From AC-32 sp963704005 (GTDB taxonomy: Bacteria; Actinomycetota; Thermoleophilia; Gaiellales; Gaiellaceae), in NCBI GenBank assembly GCA_963704005.1, contig CAVPGJ010000001.1, forward strand, positions 124,001 to 188,000: DNA of 64,000 nt. Direction: 5' to 3'. Below the pieces are notes generated by a model, which was not told where the DNA came from, did no database searches, and worked only from the letters and a program-made list of their open reading frames with translations. This document shows, piece by piece, positions 7,614 through 16,557 of this stretch. Both the position numbers and the translations under genes were made by a program. How positions within the stretch are numbered: the first letter of the stretch is position 1; every line of letters begins with the position of its first letter.

Positions 7614-10022
7614 GATCCCGCTCCCGGCGCCGCCGCCGGACAGCGTCGTCTCGTAGACGTTCGCCGAGCTGTAGCCCTGGCGGAAGCCGCCGTACGAGGC
7701 GTAGGCGTGCGTGGCGTCGGCCGGGTCGACGACCACGGACGTCACCCAGCGCGCCGGATCGGGGGCGAACGGGTTCGGGAACTCGAGCCACGAGGCGCCG
7801 AGGTTCGTCGTCTCCCAGAGACGGCCGTTGTCGGTGCCGGCGTAGATCGTGTTCGGGTCGGACTTGCCGACGCCGATCGTCGAGATGGTCGCGAACTGGC
7901 CCGCGTAGAGGGGGTTGTTGCTCGCGGTGTCGTCGGGCGGCGAGGGCCCGGTGAGCAGGTCGGGCGCGGCGATCTGCGTCCAGTTCGCCCCGCGGTTCGT
8001 CGAGCGGGACAGGTTGTTGCAGCCGAGATAGAGCGTTGAGGCCACGCTCGGGTCCGTGACCACCGGCGCGTCGGTCGTGCACCTGAGCCCGCTCCCGCGT
8101 GAGCCGAAGCCCAGGCTCGCGGTGCTCGGGACGCCGTTCTTCCAGACCGTCGCCCCGGACGCGTGCGCGAAGGCGAGCGCGGGCGTGAAGTTGACGCCGG
8201 TGCCGCCGGCGCCGGAGGTGCCAACGGTGGTGATCGTCACCGTCTCCGGGTTCGCCCCGGCGGCGTCGATCGTCAGCGTGCCGCCGGCGACGAGGCTGGT
8301 GACGCTCGCCAGCTTGACGTTGGTCGCCCCGACGGCCGCCGCCGCCGAGAGGGTTGTCGTCGTGAACGACTGGTCGTGGATCCCGCTGCAGCCCGCGTTC
8401 TGGCTGCAGGAGTAGGCGTACGTGTCATCGGCCTGGTCGATGACTACGTAGTGGCCGTCGCCGCCGCCATACGAGTTCCAGTTCGCCGCGACGGGGTCGG
8501 ACGGCTCAGTGACGCCGGTGTAGCTGCGGTTCGAGCCGTTGTCCTGGAGCCCGATCGCGATCCGGTTCGGCCGCTGCTGCGAGACGGCGACGTGGTACTC
8601 CTGGAGCCACGGCATGTTCGTGCCGTGCACCCAGCCGCTGTTGCCGTTGGCGTCCGAGCGGTACATGCCGCCGTCGTTGCCGAGGTAGACGCGGTTGGGG
8701 ACGTTCGGGTCCCAGGCCATCCCGTGCTGGTCGGCGTGCGGGCCGCCGACGTTCGACCAGGTCGTGCCGCCGTTCGAGGAAACGCGCAGGCTGACGTCCA
8801 TCTTGAACAGGTGGTCCTTGTTGACCGGGTCGACGAACAGCCGGCCGAACCACCACTCGAAGCGCGGGTTGCCGCCGGCGTGGCCGCCGGCCACGAAGGT
8901 CGGGCCGCCGTCCGCGAGCGAGCGGTCGCCGTTGTCGGAGACGAAGAAGCCCTTGTCGTTGCCGAGCGACTCGCCGGTGATCAGGTAGACGCGCGTGTGG
9001 TCTGACGGTGCGATCGCGACGCCCATCCGGCCGAGGCTCGGGTCGCTGTTGAGCCCGGAGCCGGAGGCGTCGTAGCTCGGCAGCGGGCCGGAGATGTGCG
9101 AGTTGCCGATCCGCTCCCAGGTCACGTTCGAGGCCGGGATCTCCATCGCGTTGTCGGTGACGTAGAGGCCGGAGCCGATGCCGCCGTAGGGGCGCAGGTA
9201 CGAGGTGCGGTGGTGGTCCCACTCGGTCGCGTAGACGCGGTTCGGGTTGACCGGGTCGATCGCGACGTCGACGACGCCGGTGTACGGCGCTGCGCCGAGG
9301 TCGGGCGTGAGGATCGGGGCCCAGTGGTCGCCGCCGTCGATGGTGCGGTAGAGGCCGCGCTTGCCGCCGGTCGAGTAGATCGAGCCGGTCGCGGCGACGA
9401 GAACGACATTCGGGTCGGCCGGGTCGACGGCGATCCGGCCGATCATGCCGGCGTTGCCCAGGCCGACGTTCGTCCAGGTGGCGCCGCCGTCGGTCGACTT
9501 GTAGACGCCGTCGCCGACGTAGGTGATGCCGCCGCCCGAGGCGTTCGCCTCGCCGGTGCCGGCCCAGAGCGTGCCGTCCGAGCCGCGCGCCAGCGATCCG
9601 ATCGCCTGCGGGTAGTCGTTGGGCCAGGCGGGCGTGTAGGTCGCGCCGGCGTCGGTGCTCTTCCAGACGCCGCCTCCGGCTGAGGCCACGAAGATCGTGT
9701 TCGGCTGGGTCGGGTCGACGACGACGTCGGTGACGCGGCCGCCGATGTTGTTGGCGCCGACGTACTCCCAGGAGCCGCCGGCCGAGTCGATCAGGGCCGC
9801 CTGGTGCGCCGCCCGGAGGAGCATCTTGCGGGTCAGTGTCCGCTTCCGGCCGCCGAGCTCCTTCGCGACCAGGCTCGCGCCCGGCGCCTCGCCCGAGGCG
9901 TCCGGGTCGGCGGTTGCCGGGGCTCCGGCAAGCCTCGTGTGGTCGGCTCTCGCATAGCCGAACGCCCCGAGGACGACTGCAAAGAACAGCGCTGCGATTG
10001 CGACTGCGATTACCCGCTTCAT
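7218..10022 (-). CDS. Secreted BNR/VPS10-like beta-propeller protein, frameshifted near its 3' end
   Basis: The open frame encodes 934 residues; true homology stops at about nt 7615, after which the frame is off and encodes arginine-rich nonsense. The signal peptide is MKRVIAVAIAALFFAVVLGAFGYARA. The body has many sialidase/VPS10-type blades (GVWKSTDAGATYTP, GVYKSTDGGATWTN, SSNGGTTWSNVGGPHADQH). A Gly/Ala/Thr-rich module of about 70 residues (nt ~8160-8380) interrupts the propeller and recurs in the proteins at 53228 and 54988. The family includes xyloglucanase-like glycosidases and extracellular proteins of unknown function; no catalytic residues can be assigned. ATG 10022 has a plausible SD (GGGGAGCGGGC). 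Confidence 0.75.
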   Translation of the reverse strand: MKRVIAVAIAALFFAVVLGAFGYARADHTRLAGAPATADPDASGEAPGASLVAKELGGRKRTLTRKMLLRAAHQAALIDSAGGSWEYVGANNIGGRVTDVVVDPTQPNTIFVASAGGGVWKSTDAGATYTPAWPNDYPQAIGSLARGSDGTLWAGTGEANASGGGITYVGDGVYKSTDGGATWTNVGLGNAGMIGRIAVDPADPNVVLVAATGSIYSTGGKRGLYRTIDGGDHWAPILTPDLGAAPYTGVVDVAIDPVNPNRVYATEWDHHRTSYLRPYGGIGSGLYVTDNAMEIPASNVTWERIGNSHISGPLPSYDASGSGLNSDPSLGRMGVAIAPSDHTRVYLITGESLGNDKGFFVSDNGDRSLADGGPTFVAGGHAGGNPRFEWWFGRLFVDPVNKDHLFKMDVSLRVSSNGGTTWSNVGGPHADQHGMAWDPNVPNRVYLGNDGGMYRSDANGNSGWVHGTNMPWLQEYHVAVSQQRPNRIAIGLQDNGSNRSYTGVTEPSDPVAANWNSYGGGDGHYVVIDQADDTYAYSCSQNAGCSGIHDQSFTTTTLSAAAAVGATNVKLASVTSLVAGGTLTIDAAGANPETVTITTVGTSGAGGTGVNFTPALAFAHASGATVWKNGVPSTASLGFGSRGSGLRCTTDAPVVTDPSVASTLYLGCNNLSRSTNRGANWTQIAAPDLLTGPSPPDDTASNNPLYAGQFATISTIGVGKSDPNTIYAGTDNGRLWETTNLGASWLEFPNPFAPDPARWVTSVVVDPADATHAYASYGGFRQGYSSANVYETTLSGGGAGSGITLEERQRQPAERTGQRPRVRPRERHDLRRHRPRRLLHAERHEGLDEARRQPAEHGHGGRQDPGELRQALRRDLRTRHVADPARRGHAALQPAGRHRPAVALEHGHGHGPLGRRDVDPHELDRVDPQGGQGR

Positions 10023-10121
10023 GCCCGCTCCCCTCGTCTCGACCTGCCGTGCCGCGCGAGCGTACTCGGGGCTGTGGTGAATGTCGAGTTTGGAGGCCAG
10101 GAAGGGTTGACGAAACCCCTT

Positions 10122-11828
10122 CTAGCGACGGTGGGCCGCGCGGAGCCGGCGCTCGTCGCCGGCGCGGCGGGTGATGCCGTCGGCGTCGTAGCGCTCGAGC
10201 AGGAGCTGCGCCGTGCGCCGCGAGATGCCGAGCGCGTCGCGGAAGCCGGCCAGGGTGATCGGCTCGAGGCGCTGCAGCGCAGCCCGGCCGCGCTCGTACA
10301 GCTCGGCGGAGACCGCGAAGCCGTCGCCGACCCGCTTCAGACGGCCCTCGGCTTCGAGGAAGGCCGCGAGCTCCGCGTCGTCGACCCGGACGAGGCCGTT
10401 TCCGGCCAGCTGGGCCTCGAGCTGCTCGGCGGCTGCCTGCTTCTCCGCGAGCTTCGGCGCCGCGCCGGGCAGGTACGCCTTCGCGCCGCGGCGCTCGACG
10501 TGGAGTAGGGGCGCGACCGACGGCGCCCACGGCTCGGGCGGCAGGAGCTCCGCGAGCGGCAGGCCGGGGTCGAGCGGCGACTCATCGGCCCGCCGGGCCA
10601 GGCGCTCGCGCACCGAGGCGCGCAGCTCGTCGAGCCATTCCGGCGCGAAGAACCAGTCGCCCGCCTGCTGCAGGGAGGCGAGGCCGCGGGCCAGGTCGGC
10701 GGGGGCGAGCAGGCCGCGCGCCTGCAGGCTCGGGCCGGTGACCGGCTCGCGGACGAGCGCGCGGACGATCGCCTCCGGATCGTCCTGCTCCAGCACCGTC
10801 AGGCGCTCCGGGTCGAGCCCGCGCGGCGGCGCCGGGTCGAGCACGACTCCGCCGCCGACGGTGGTCTCCGTCCGCAGCACGACCCGGTCGCCCCGCGCGG
10901 CGAGCACCGGCTCGCGCAGGCGCAGCTGGGCGAAGCGACCGTCTCGCACCACCCGGGCCGGCACGTCGCTCGTCCCGATGTGCACCGTGACCGCGGCTGG
11001 GATCGGCTCCAGCTCCTCGAGCGCCACGTCGAGCCGCCAGGTCACGGGGTAGAAGCCCGGCTCGACGAGGACGTCGCCGCGGCGCAGGCGGCTGCGCTCG
11101 ATCCCGGGGAGGTTGACCGCCACGCGCTGGCCGGCCTCGGCGCGGAGGACGTCGAGGTCGTGCACCTGCACGCTCCGCGCGCGGGTACGCAGTCCGGACG
11201 GCTCGACGCGCAGCTCGTCGCCTGGGCCGATCGACCCGGCCCAGAGCGTGCCGGTGACGATCGTCCCGATCCCGGTCAGCGTGAATGCGCGGTCGACGTA
11301 CAGGCGGGTCCCGCCGGCGCCTTCGGGCCGCTCGGCCGCGTCGGCCGCCCGCGCGAGCGCGGCGCGCAGCTCGTCGAGCCCCGCGCCGGTCTTGGCGCTC
11401 ACCGCGACGACCTCGGCCCCGGGGACGAGCTCCTTCGCCTCTGCGAGCGCGAGCTCGAGCGTCTCCTCGTCGACCGCATCTGCCTTCGTCACCGCGACGA
11501 CGCCGCGCCTGACGCCGAGCAGCCGCAGGATCGCGAGGTGCTCGTGCGTCTGCGGCCGCGCGCCCTCGGCGGCGTCGATCACGAGCAGAAAGAGATCGAT
11601 CCCGGTCGCGCCCGCGACCATCGTCCGGACGAAGCGCTCGTGGCCGGGGACGTCGATCAGCGACAGCGAGCGGCCGTCCGGCAGCTCCAGCGGCGCGTAC
11701 CCGAGCGCGATCGAGATCCCGCGCTCCTGCTCCTCGGGCAGCCGGTCGGTGTCCACACCGGTCAGCGCCCGCACGAGCCAGGTCTTGCCGTGGTCGATGT
11801 GGCCGGCGGTCCCGACGGTCAGAGGCAT
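10122..11828 (-). CDS. selB: Selenocysteine-specific translation elongation factor SelB
   Basis: 568 residues. The GTPase domain shows G1 GHIDHGKT (residues 9-16), the switch region with RGISIALGYA, G3 DVPGHE and G4 TKAD. EF-Tu-like beta-barrel domains II/III follow (GIGTIVTGTLWAG). The C-terminus carries winged-helix repeats (FAVSAELYERGRAAL...ITLAGFRDALGISRRTAQLLLERYDADGITRRAGDERRL) that in the family bind the SECIS hairpin. SelB delivers Sec-tRNA to in-frame UGA codons. The start overlaps the methyltransferase end by 10 bp, placing it third in the selA operon. Confidence 0.95.
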   Translation of the reverse strand: MPLTVGTAGHIDHGKTWLVRALTGVDTDRLPEEQERGISIALGYAPLELPDGRSLSLIDVPGHERFVRTMVAGATGIDLFLLVIDAAEGARPQTHEHLAILRLLGVRRGVVAVTKADAVDEETLELALAEAKELVPGAEVVAVSAKTGAGLDELRAALARAADAAERPEGAGGTRLYVDRAFTLTGIGTIVTGTLWAGSIGPGDELRVEPSGLRTRARSVQVHDLDVLRAEAGQRVAVNLPGIERSRLRRGDVLVEPGFYPVTWRLDVALEELEPIPAAVTVHIGTSDVPARVVRDGRFAQLRLREPVLAARGDRVVLRTETTVGGGVVLDPAPPRGLDPERLTVLEQDDPEAIVRALVREPVTGPSLQARGLLAPADLARGLASLQQAGDWFFAPEWLDELRASVRERLARRADESPLDPGLPLAELLPPEPWAPSVAPLLHVERRGAKAYLPGAAPKLAEKQAAAEQLEAQLAGNGLVRVDDAELAAFLEAEGRLKRVGDGFAVSAELYERGRAALQRLEPITLAGFRDALGISRRTAQLLLERYDADGITRRAGDERRLRAAHRR

Positions 11829-12772
11829 CGCGCCTCGATCAGCGCCGGATGGAAGCGGACCGGCTCGAAGCCGCCCGCCGCGAGCAGCTCGCGCCACTGC
11901 GCCTCGTTCCGCTCCTTGCCGCCGGCGAACGCGAGCATCAGCAGGTCGAGCCACTTGCCGCCACCGGGCTCGTTCCCCGGCTGGACGACCGCGTCGATCA
12001 CGAGCAGGCGCGCCCCGTCCGGAGCGGCCGCGTGGATCGTGCGCAGGATCGTCGCCGCCGGGTCGTCGTCCCAGTCGTGGAGGATCGTGCCGAGGATGTA
12101 GACGTCGCCCTCTGGGACGCGCTCGAAGAAGCTCCCCTCCACGAACTCGATCCGCTCTCCGAGCGCCGCCTCGTCGCGAACCGTCTCCGGCAGGTCGAAC
12201 ACGATCCCGCGCAGGCCCGGGTGGAGCTTCAGCAGCTCGACGAGCAGCGAGCCGTTGCCGCCGCCGACGTCGACGACGGTCTCGTCGCCGCGCCACTCGA
12301 CCTGCTGCAGCCGCTCGATCCGGCCTTCCTGGCCCTGTCCCATCGCGCGGTCGAAGGAGGCCCGCTCCCCGGGGTGAGCCGCGAGCCAGGACCAGAAGTC
12401 GGTGCCGAACTGGCGCGGGAAGGGCACCTCGCCGCTCGCGTCGAGGTCGGCGAGCGTACGGTAGAAGACGCCGCCGAAGAGGTGGGCGAAGTCGTTCCAG
12501 GGGCCGCCCAGCCGGAGCCACTCCGAGGAGGCGGTGTTGCGGAAGACGCCGGGCTCTTCCTCGGCGAACACCCCCTCGCTGGCGAGCGCCCGCAGGAAGC
12601 GGTGAAGGGTCTCCGGGTCGGCACCAACCTCGGCTGCGACGTCGCCCACCGGCCGAGGGCCGGCGGCGAGCGCGTCGGCCACGCCCAGCTCTGAGACGAC
12701 CGCGAGCGCTCTTGTCGTCAGCGCGCCGCGCGTCAGGTTCCAGAGAAGCTCTTCGGGCGAGGGCTGGCTCAC
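11819..12772 (-). CDS. SAM-dependent O-methyltransferase (AcrT/hydroxyneurosporene type)
   Basis: 317 residues. An N-terminal winged-helix dimerisation domain (TRALAVVSELGVADALAAGPRPVGDVAAEVGADPETLHRFLRAL) is followed by a class I methyltransferase fold with motif I VVDVGGGNGSLLVELL, ILHDWDDDPAATILRTI and GARLLVIDAVVQPG. This is the layout of plant-type/hydroxyneurosporene O-methyltransferases acting on small hydroxylated substrates. It is wedged between selA (4-bp overlap) and selB (10-bp overlap), so it is surely cotranscribed with them. A functional link to selenium metabolism, for example methylation of a selenium compound, is speculation. Confidence 0.88.
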   Translation of the reverse strand: MSQPSPEELLWNLTRGALTTRALAVVSELGVADALAAGPRPVGDVAAEVGADPETLHRFLRALASEGVFAEEEPGVFRNTASSEWLRLGGPWNDFAHLFGGVFYRTLADLDASGEVPFPRQFGTDFWSWLAAHPGERASFDRAMGQGQEGRIERLQQVEWRGDETVVDVGGGNGSLLVELLKLHPGLRGIVFDLPETVRDEAALGERIEFVEGSFFERVPEGDVYILGTILHDWDDDPAATILRTIHAAAPDGARLLVIDAVVQPGNEPGGGKWLDLLMLAFAGGKERNEAQWRELLAAGGFEPVRFHPALIEARCL

Positions 12773-14082
12773 GCCCGGAGAGCAGGCACCAGCGAGGCCA
12801 GCTCGTCGGCCTCGTCGTCGGTGAGCGTGCGGCAGTCGAGCAGCAGGCGGCCGTCGCGGATCACGCCGACGGCCGGGGGGTCCGCTTCGCGCAGCGGCGC
12901 GGCGAGCTCCTCCTCGACCGCGCAGGCGAAGCTCGGCAGCTCGGCCAGTGGGAGGGCGCCGCCGCCGACGCGGGCGACGGTCTCCTCGACCTCGCCGCCG
13001 GTCGCTTTCGCCAGCCGCTCCGCGCGGGCTCGCACCGTCTCGGACGGCTCGTGGAGCATCCGCAGGACCGGCACCTCGCGGGCCGCCCGCTCCGGGTCGA
13101 GGTAGAGGGCGAGCGTCCCCTCGAGCGCGGCCAGGGTCAGCTTGTCCGCGCGCAATGCCCGCTGGAGTGGATGCCGGCGCAGCTTCTCGACGAGGTCGGC
13201 GCGGCCGACGACGATCCCAGCCTGCGGCCCGCCGAGCAGCTTGTCGCCGGAGAAGCAGACCAGGTCGGCCCCCTCGGCCAGCGCATCGCGGGCGGCCGGC
13301 TCATCACCTAGTAACACAGTGTTACTAGGAGAGAGCGCCCCGGAGCCCAGGTCGTCGACCAGCGGGAGGCCGTGGCGCTGGGCGACGGCGGCGAGCTCGG
13401 CCACCGACGGCTGCTCGGTGAAGCCGACGACGCGGAAGTTCGACTGGTGCACGCGCAGCAGGACCGCGGTCTCGGGTCCGACTGCCCGCTCGTAGTCGGC
13501 GGCGCGGGTTCGGTTCGTCGTGCCGACCTCGCGCAGGCGCGCGCCCGAGCGGGCGAGCACGTCGGGGATCCGGAAGCCGTCGCCGATCTCGATCAGCTCG
13601 CCGCGCGAGACGAGCACCTCTCGCCCTTCGGCCAGCGCGGCCAGCGCGAGCAGGACCGCGGCCGCGTTGTTATTGACGACGAGCGCGCCCTCGGCGCCGG
13701 TCAGCCGCCGAAGGATGGCCGCGACGTGGTCCTGCCGCGAACCGCGCGTGCCCTCGTCCAGGTCGTATTCGAGGTTCGAGTAGCCGCGCCCGACCTCGAG
13801 CGCGTGTTCCAGCGCGGCGGCGGGCAGCGGCGCGCGGCCGAGGTTCGTGTGCACGATCACGCCGGTCGCGTTCAGCACCCGCCGCAGGCTCGGCTCCCGC
13901 GCCGACGAGAGCTCCAGGAGCGCCCGCTCGCCGAGGTCGCCGGGGTCGTGGCCGGCCCTGATCTCTTCACGCGCGCGCGCGAGCGCGGCCCGGGCCGCCT
14001 CGACCGCCAGGCCCCGGGGCTCGCCCGCGAGGCGCTCGTCGCGGGCGAGCTCGTCCACGGATGGCAGGTCGCGAAGCTCCAT
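12769..14082 (-). CDS. selA: L-seryl-tRNA(Sec) selenium transferase
   Basis: 437 residues, normal length. The family core is clear: RRVLNATGVIVHTNLGRAPL, YSNLEYDLDEGTRGSR, VVNNNAAAVLLAL, EIGDGFRIPDV and the PLP-lysine segment FSGDKLLGGPQAG. The enzyme converts Ser-tRNA(Sec) to Sec-tRNA(Sec) with selenophosphate. The ATG is seven bases after a -10 box (TACACT on the minus strand), suggesting a leaderless message. A 23-bp palindrome replaces part of the coding sequence after DLGSGAL without changing protein length. selD and tRNA-Sec are not in the window. Confidence 0.95.
   Translation of the reverse strand: MELRDLPSVDELARDERLAGEPRGLAVEAARAALARAREEIRAGHDPGDLGERALLELSSAREPSLRRVLNATGVIVHTNLGRAPLPAAALEHALEVGRGYSNLEYDLDEGTRGSRQDHVAAILRRLTGAEGALVVNNNAAAVLLALAALAEGREVLVSRGELIEIGDGFRIPDVLARSGARLREVGTTNRTRAADYERAVGPETAVLLRVHQSNFRVVGFTEQPSVAELAAVAQRHGLPLVDDLGSGALSPSNTVLLGDEPAARDALAEGADLVCFSGDKLLGGPQAGIVVGRADLVEKLRRHPLQRALRADKLTLAALEGTLALYLDPERAAREVPVLRMLHEPSETVRARAERLAKATGGEVEETVARVGGGALPLAELPSFACAVEEELAAPLREADPPAVGVIRDGRLLLDCRTLTDDEADELASLVPALRA
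13307..13329. repeat. 23-bp AT-rich perfect palindrome inside selA
   Basis: The arms CCTAGTAACAC and GTGTTACTAGG (11 bp each) flank a single central base. The base composition is far more AT-rich than the surrounding gene. It encodes PSNTVLLG in selA between DLGSGAL and DEP, a stretch that varies in the family. It could be an operator-like site inside the gene or an inserted selfish palindrome. No second copy was found in the window. Confidence 0.6.
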
Positions 14083-14122
14083 TCCGCCAAGTGTAGGTGG
14101 CAGATCCTGCGACTAGACTCGA

Positions 14123-15088
14123 ATGCCTGTGCGGTACTCGGTCCTGCAGCCCGTCAAGCGTCCCCCTCGTCGCCGACGTCGTCGCACGCTCGCGCTGCTC
14201 GTCATTCCAGCCGTCGGCGTCGCCGCCTTCCTGGCCGTGCGCCACCTGCACAACCACACCGCCCCCGCCGCGGCTGCGGACCGGCCCGCGCCGGCGAAGA
14301 GGCACGTCCTCAGGCCGCCGACGCTGCTCACGACCCCGGCCCCGCCGGCCAGCGGCACGCCCACGATCGGCGCCCGCTCCGGGATCCTCGTCGACGGGAC
14401 GACGGGCGCCGTGCTCTGGGTCAAGCACCCGCACGCCGAGCGGCTGATCGCCTCGACCACGAAGATCATGACCGCGACCCTTGTGCTCGAGCGCCTCCCG
14501 CTCGACTCGGTGGTGACTGTTCCTCCGGCAGCGGCGCGCGAGCCGCTCGTCCGCGAAGGCCTCCGCCCCAACGAGAAGGTGCCGGCCTGGAAGCTGCTCG
14601 ACGGCCTGCTGATCTTCTCCGGCAACGACGACGCCTACGCCCTCGCTGCCGCGGCCGGCCAGACGCGCCGCCACTTCGTCACGCTGATGAACGAGAAGGC
14701 GCGGGCGCTCGGGCTCCACGACACGCATTTCACCTCGGTCAGCGGCGTGATCGACCAGGGGAACCACTCCAGCGCCTGGGACCTCGCCGCGCTGGCCCGC
14801 TACGCGCTGCGCGACCCGCGCTTCCGTAGGGTCGTCGCGACGAGGATCGCCCGCGTGCGCTGGGCCGCCCCGACCTACGGCAAGGTCTACGTGAACAAGA
14901 ACCATCTGCTGACGACCTACCGCGGCGCCGACGGCGTCAAGACCGGCTGGACGACCCTCGCCGCCCACTGCCTGGTCGCCTCCGCCCACCGCGGCGACCG
15001 CCGCCTGATCGCCGTCGTCCTCCACGCAAACGACCCCTACCGCGACGCTCGGCGTCTGCTTGACTTCGGCTTCGCCCAACCGCGCTGA
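14123..15088 (+). CDS. D-alanyl-D-alanine carboxypeptidase (peptidase S11, PBP5-like)
   Basis: 321 residues. A basic N-terminus (KRPPRRRRRR) precedes one membrane anchor (TLALLVIPAVGVAAFLAV) and a proline-rich linker. The penicillin-binding catalytic motifs are all present: SxxK as STTK (residues 111-114), SGN in IFSGNDDAYAL, and KTG in GVKTGWT. The enzyme trims the terminal D-Ala from peptidoglycan stem peptides outside the membrane. The usual C-terminal domain of PBP5 is missing, as in the short actinobacterial members. It is divergent from selA with a 40-bp shared promoter region. Confidence 0.92.
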   Translation: MPVRYSVLQPVKRPPRRRRRRTLALLVIPAVGVAAFLAVRHLHNHTAPAAAADRPAPAKRHVLRPPTLLTTPAPPASGTPTIGARSGILVDGTTGAVLWVKHPHAERLIASTTKIMTATLVLERLPLDSVVTVPPAAAREPLVREGLRPNEKVPAWKLLDGLLIFSGNDDAYALAAAAGQTRRHFVTLMNEKARALGLHDTHFTSVSGVIDQGNHSSAWDLAALARYALRDPRFRRVVATRIARVRWAAPTYGKVYVNKNHLLTTYRGADGVKTGWTTLAAHCLVASAHRGDRRLIAVVLHANDPYRDARRLLDFGFAQPR

Positions 15089-15095
15089 GGGGTTT

Positions 15096-15914
15096 ATGAG
15101 AACGACGACAGGAGTGTTCGCGATCGCTCTCGCCGCGCTGCTCGCCGCGCTCGCCGGCGGGGCGGCCGGCGCGCCCGTCCCGGTCGGCAGCGGCAAGATG
15201 CGCGTGTCGCCGAACACGGTCAGCGCCGGTTCCACGAACGATTTCACCTTCACGTTCAGCGCCGACCGCTCCGCGCTCAAAGGCACGACGACCGTCAACT
15301 TTCCCTCCGGCTGGACGCCGCCGCAGCGCAATGGCCCTGCCGCTCCCGGCTTCCTCGAGTTCCGGCGCGGGACCTGCGCGTCCTCGACGAAGCTCGTCTC
15401 GCTCAAGGCGCGCCGGCTGACGATCGCAACCTCGTGCAAGCGGGGCCAGAGCTACACGGTCGTGTACGACAAGGCGACGGCGCCGACGTCCGCGGCCGAC
15501 GGCTACATCTTCGTGACGCGCACGCGCCAAGCCGCCGCAGGCAAGAAGGCAAAGCTGCGGGCGCTCGGGCTCAAGAAACAGCCGATCGTGAAGGTGCGAG
15601 GCGGGGCGGTGGTCGGGCTGGCGATGACCGTGACCACGATCGCCACGGCCGGCGTCGACTTCGGCGTCACCGTCCGCGGCGTCGACGCCTACGGGAACAA
15701 CGGCTACCCGTACTCGGCCAGTGCCTCGCTGACGAGCAGCGACCCGGCCGCGACCGTTCCCGGCCCGTACACCTTCATGACGGGCGACGGCGCCCAGCAC
15801 ACCTTCGCAGGCATGGTTCTCCGCACCCCGGGGACGCAGACGATCACGGCGACCTCCTCGGACGGGCTTAAGGTGACGAGCCCGCCGATCACGGTCTCGC
15901 CGTTTGCGGGCTGA
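15096..15914 (+). CDS. Secreted protein with Ig-like domain
   Basis: 272 residues. The signal peptide is MRTTTGVFAIALAALLAALAGGAAGA. The mature part begins with a beta-rich segment (MRVSPNTVSAGSTNDFTFTFSAD) and contains one Cys pair (GTCASS...TSCKRG). It ends with a bacterial Ig-like (Big) domain, DFGVTVRGVDAYGNNGYPYSASASLTSSDP...TITATSSDGLKVTSPPITV. The ATG follows GAGGGG. It starts seven bases after the carboxypeptidase stop, so cotranscription is likely. Function unknown; wall-associated or secreted. Confidence 0.7.
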   Translation: MRTTTGVFAIALAALLAALAGGAAGAPVPVGSGKMRVSPNTVSAGSTNDFTFTFSADRSALKGTTTVNFPSGWTPPQRNGPAAPGFLEFRRGTCASSTKLVSLKARRLTIATSCKRGQSYTVVYDKATAPTSAADGYIFVTRTRQAAAGKKAKLRALGLKKQPIVKVRGGAVVGLAMTVTTIATAGVDFGVTVRGVDAYGNNGYPYSASASLTSSDPAATVPGPYTFMTGDGAQHTFAGMVLRTPGTQTITATSSDGLKVTSPPITVSPFAG

Positions 15915-16557
15915 CGACGGCGAGGACCATGCGCACGACCTCCTGCGGATCGTCGGTCACGGTGAGCAGGGCGAGGTCTTCCCGCGAGATCATCCCGTCG
16001 GCGAGCAGCCGGCCGCGGATCCAGTCGAGCAGCGGCTGCCAGTAGGCCGTGTCGAAGAGGATGACCGGGAAGTGGAGCACCTTGCCGGTCTGGATCAGGG
16101 TCAGCGACTCGAACAGCTCGTCGAGCGTCCCGAAGCCGCCGGGGAAGATCACGAAGCCCTCGGCCGCCTTCACGAACATCGTCTTGCGCACGTAGAAGTG
16201 CTTGAAGGTCAGGCCGAGGTCGACGTAGGGGTTCAGCGCCTGCTCGTGCGGCAGCTGGATGTTGAAGCCGACCGAGAGCCCGCCGCCCTCGCTCGCGCCG
16301 CGGTTGGCCGCCTCCATCACGCCCGGCCCGCCGCCGGTGACGACCGCGAAGCCGGCCTGCGCCAGCAGCCGCCCGACCTCGCGCGCCTGCGCGTACGCCG
16401 GCTGGTTCTCGCGGATGCGCGCCGAGCCGAAGACCGTGACCGCAGGCCGGCCGATCCGCTCCACGGCGACGAACCCCTCGCGGAACTCGTCCGCGATCCG
16501 CTCGACGTGCTCGGCGAGGTTGCCTTCCCGCCGGTCGAGGACCTTGCGGTCCTCCAC
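15889..16557 (-). CDS. LOG family protein (TIGR00730, nucleotide 5'-monophosphate phosphoribohydrolase-like)
   Basis: 222 residues. The Rossmann-like core has TVFGSARI, VVTGGGPGVMEAANRGA and the family's catalytic PGGxGTxxE motif as FPGGFGTLDELFE. Members cleave the ribose-5'-phosphate from (cytokinin) nucleoside monophosphates; the physiological substrate in actinobacteria is often unclear. The GTG start shares its first G with the stop of the M50 gene (TAGTG), so the two are coupled. The 3' end overlaps the convergent secreted-protein gene by 26 bp. Confidence 0.88.
   Translation of the reverse strand: MEDRKVLDRREGNLAEHVERIADEFREGFVAVERIGRPAVTVFGSARIRENQPAYAQAREVGRLLAQAGFAVVTGGGPGVMEAANRGASEGGGLSVGFNIQLPHEQALNPYVDLGLTFKHFYVRKTMFVKAAEGFVIFPGGFGTLDELFESLTLIQTGKVLHFPVILFDTAYWQPLLDWIRGRLLADGMISREDLALLTVTDDPQEVVRMVLAVVSPQTARP

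Noticed and set aside
7600..7620. Programmed +1 frameshift in the BNR gene
   Set aside because: No slippery sequence with a stop codon or downstream structure is evident, and two unrelated genes have similar breaks, so error or decay is more likely.
10122..14082. In-frame TGA selenocysteine codons in neighbouring genes
   Set aside because: No gene in the window stops at a TGA that is followed by continued homology; the frameshifted genes break by a slip, not by TGA.
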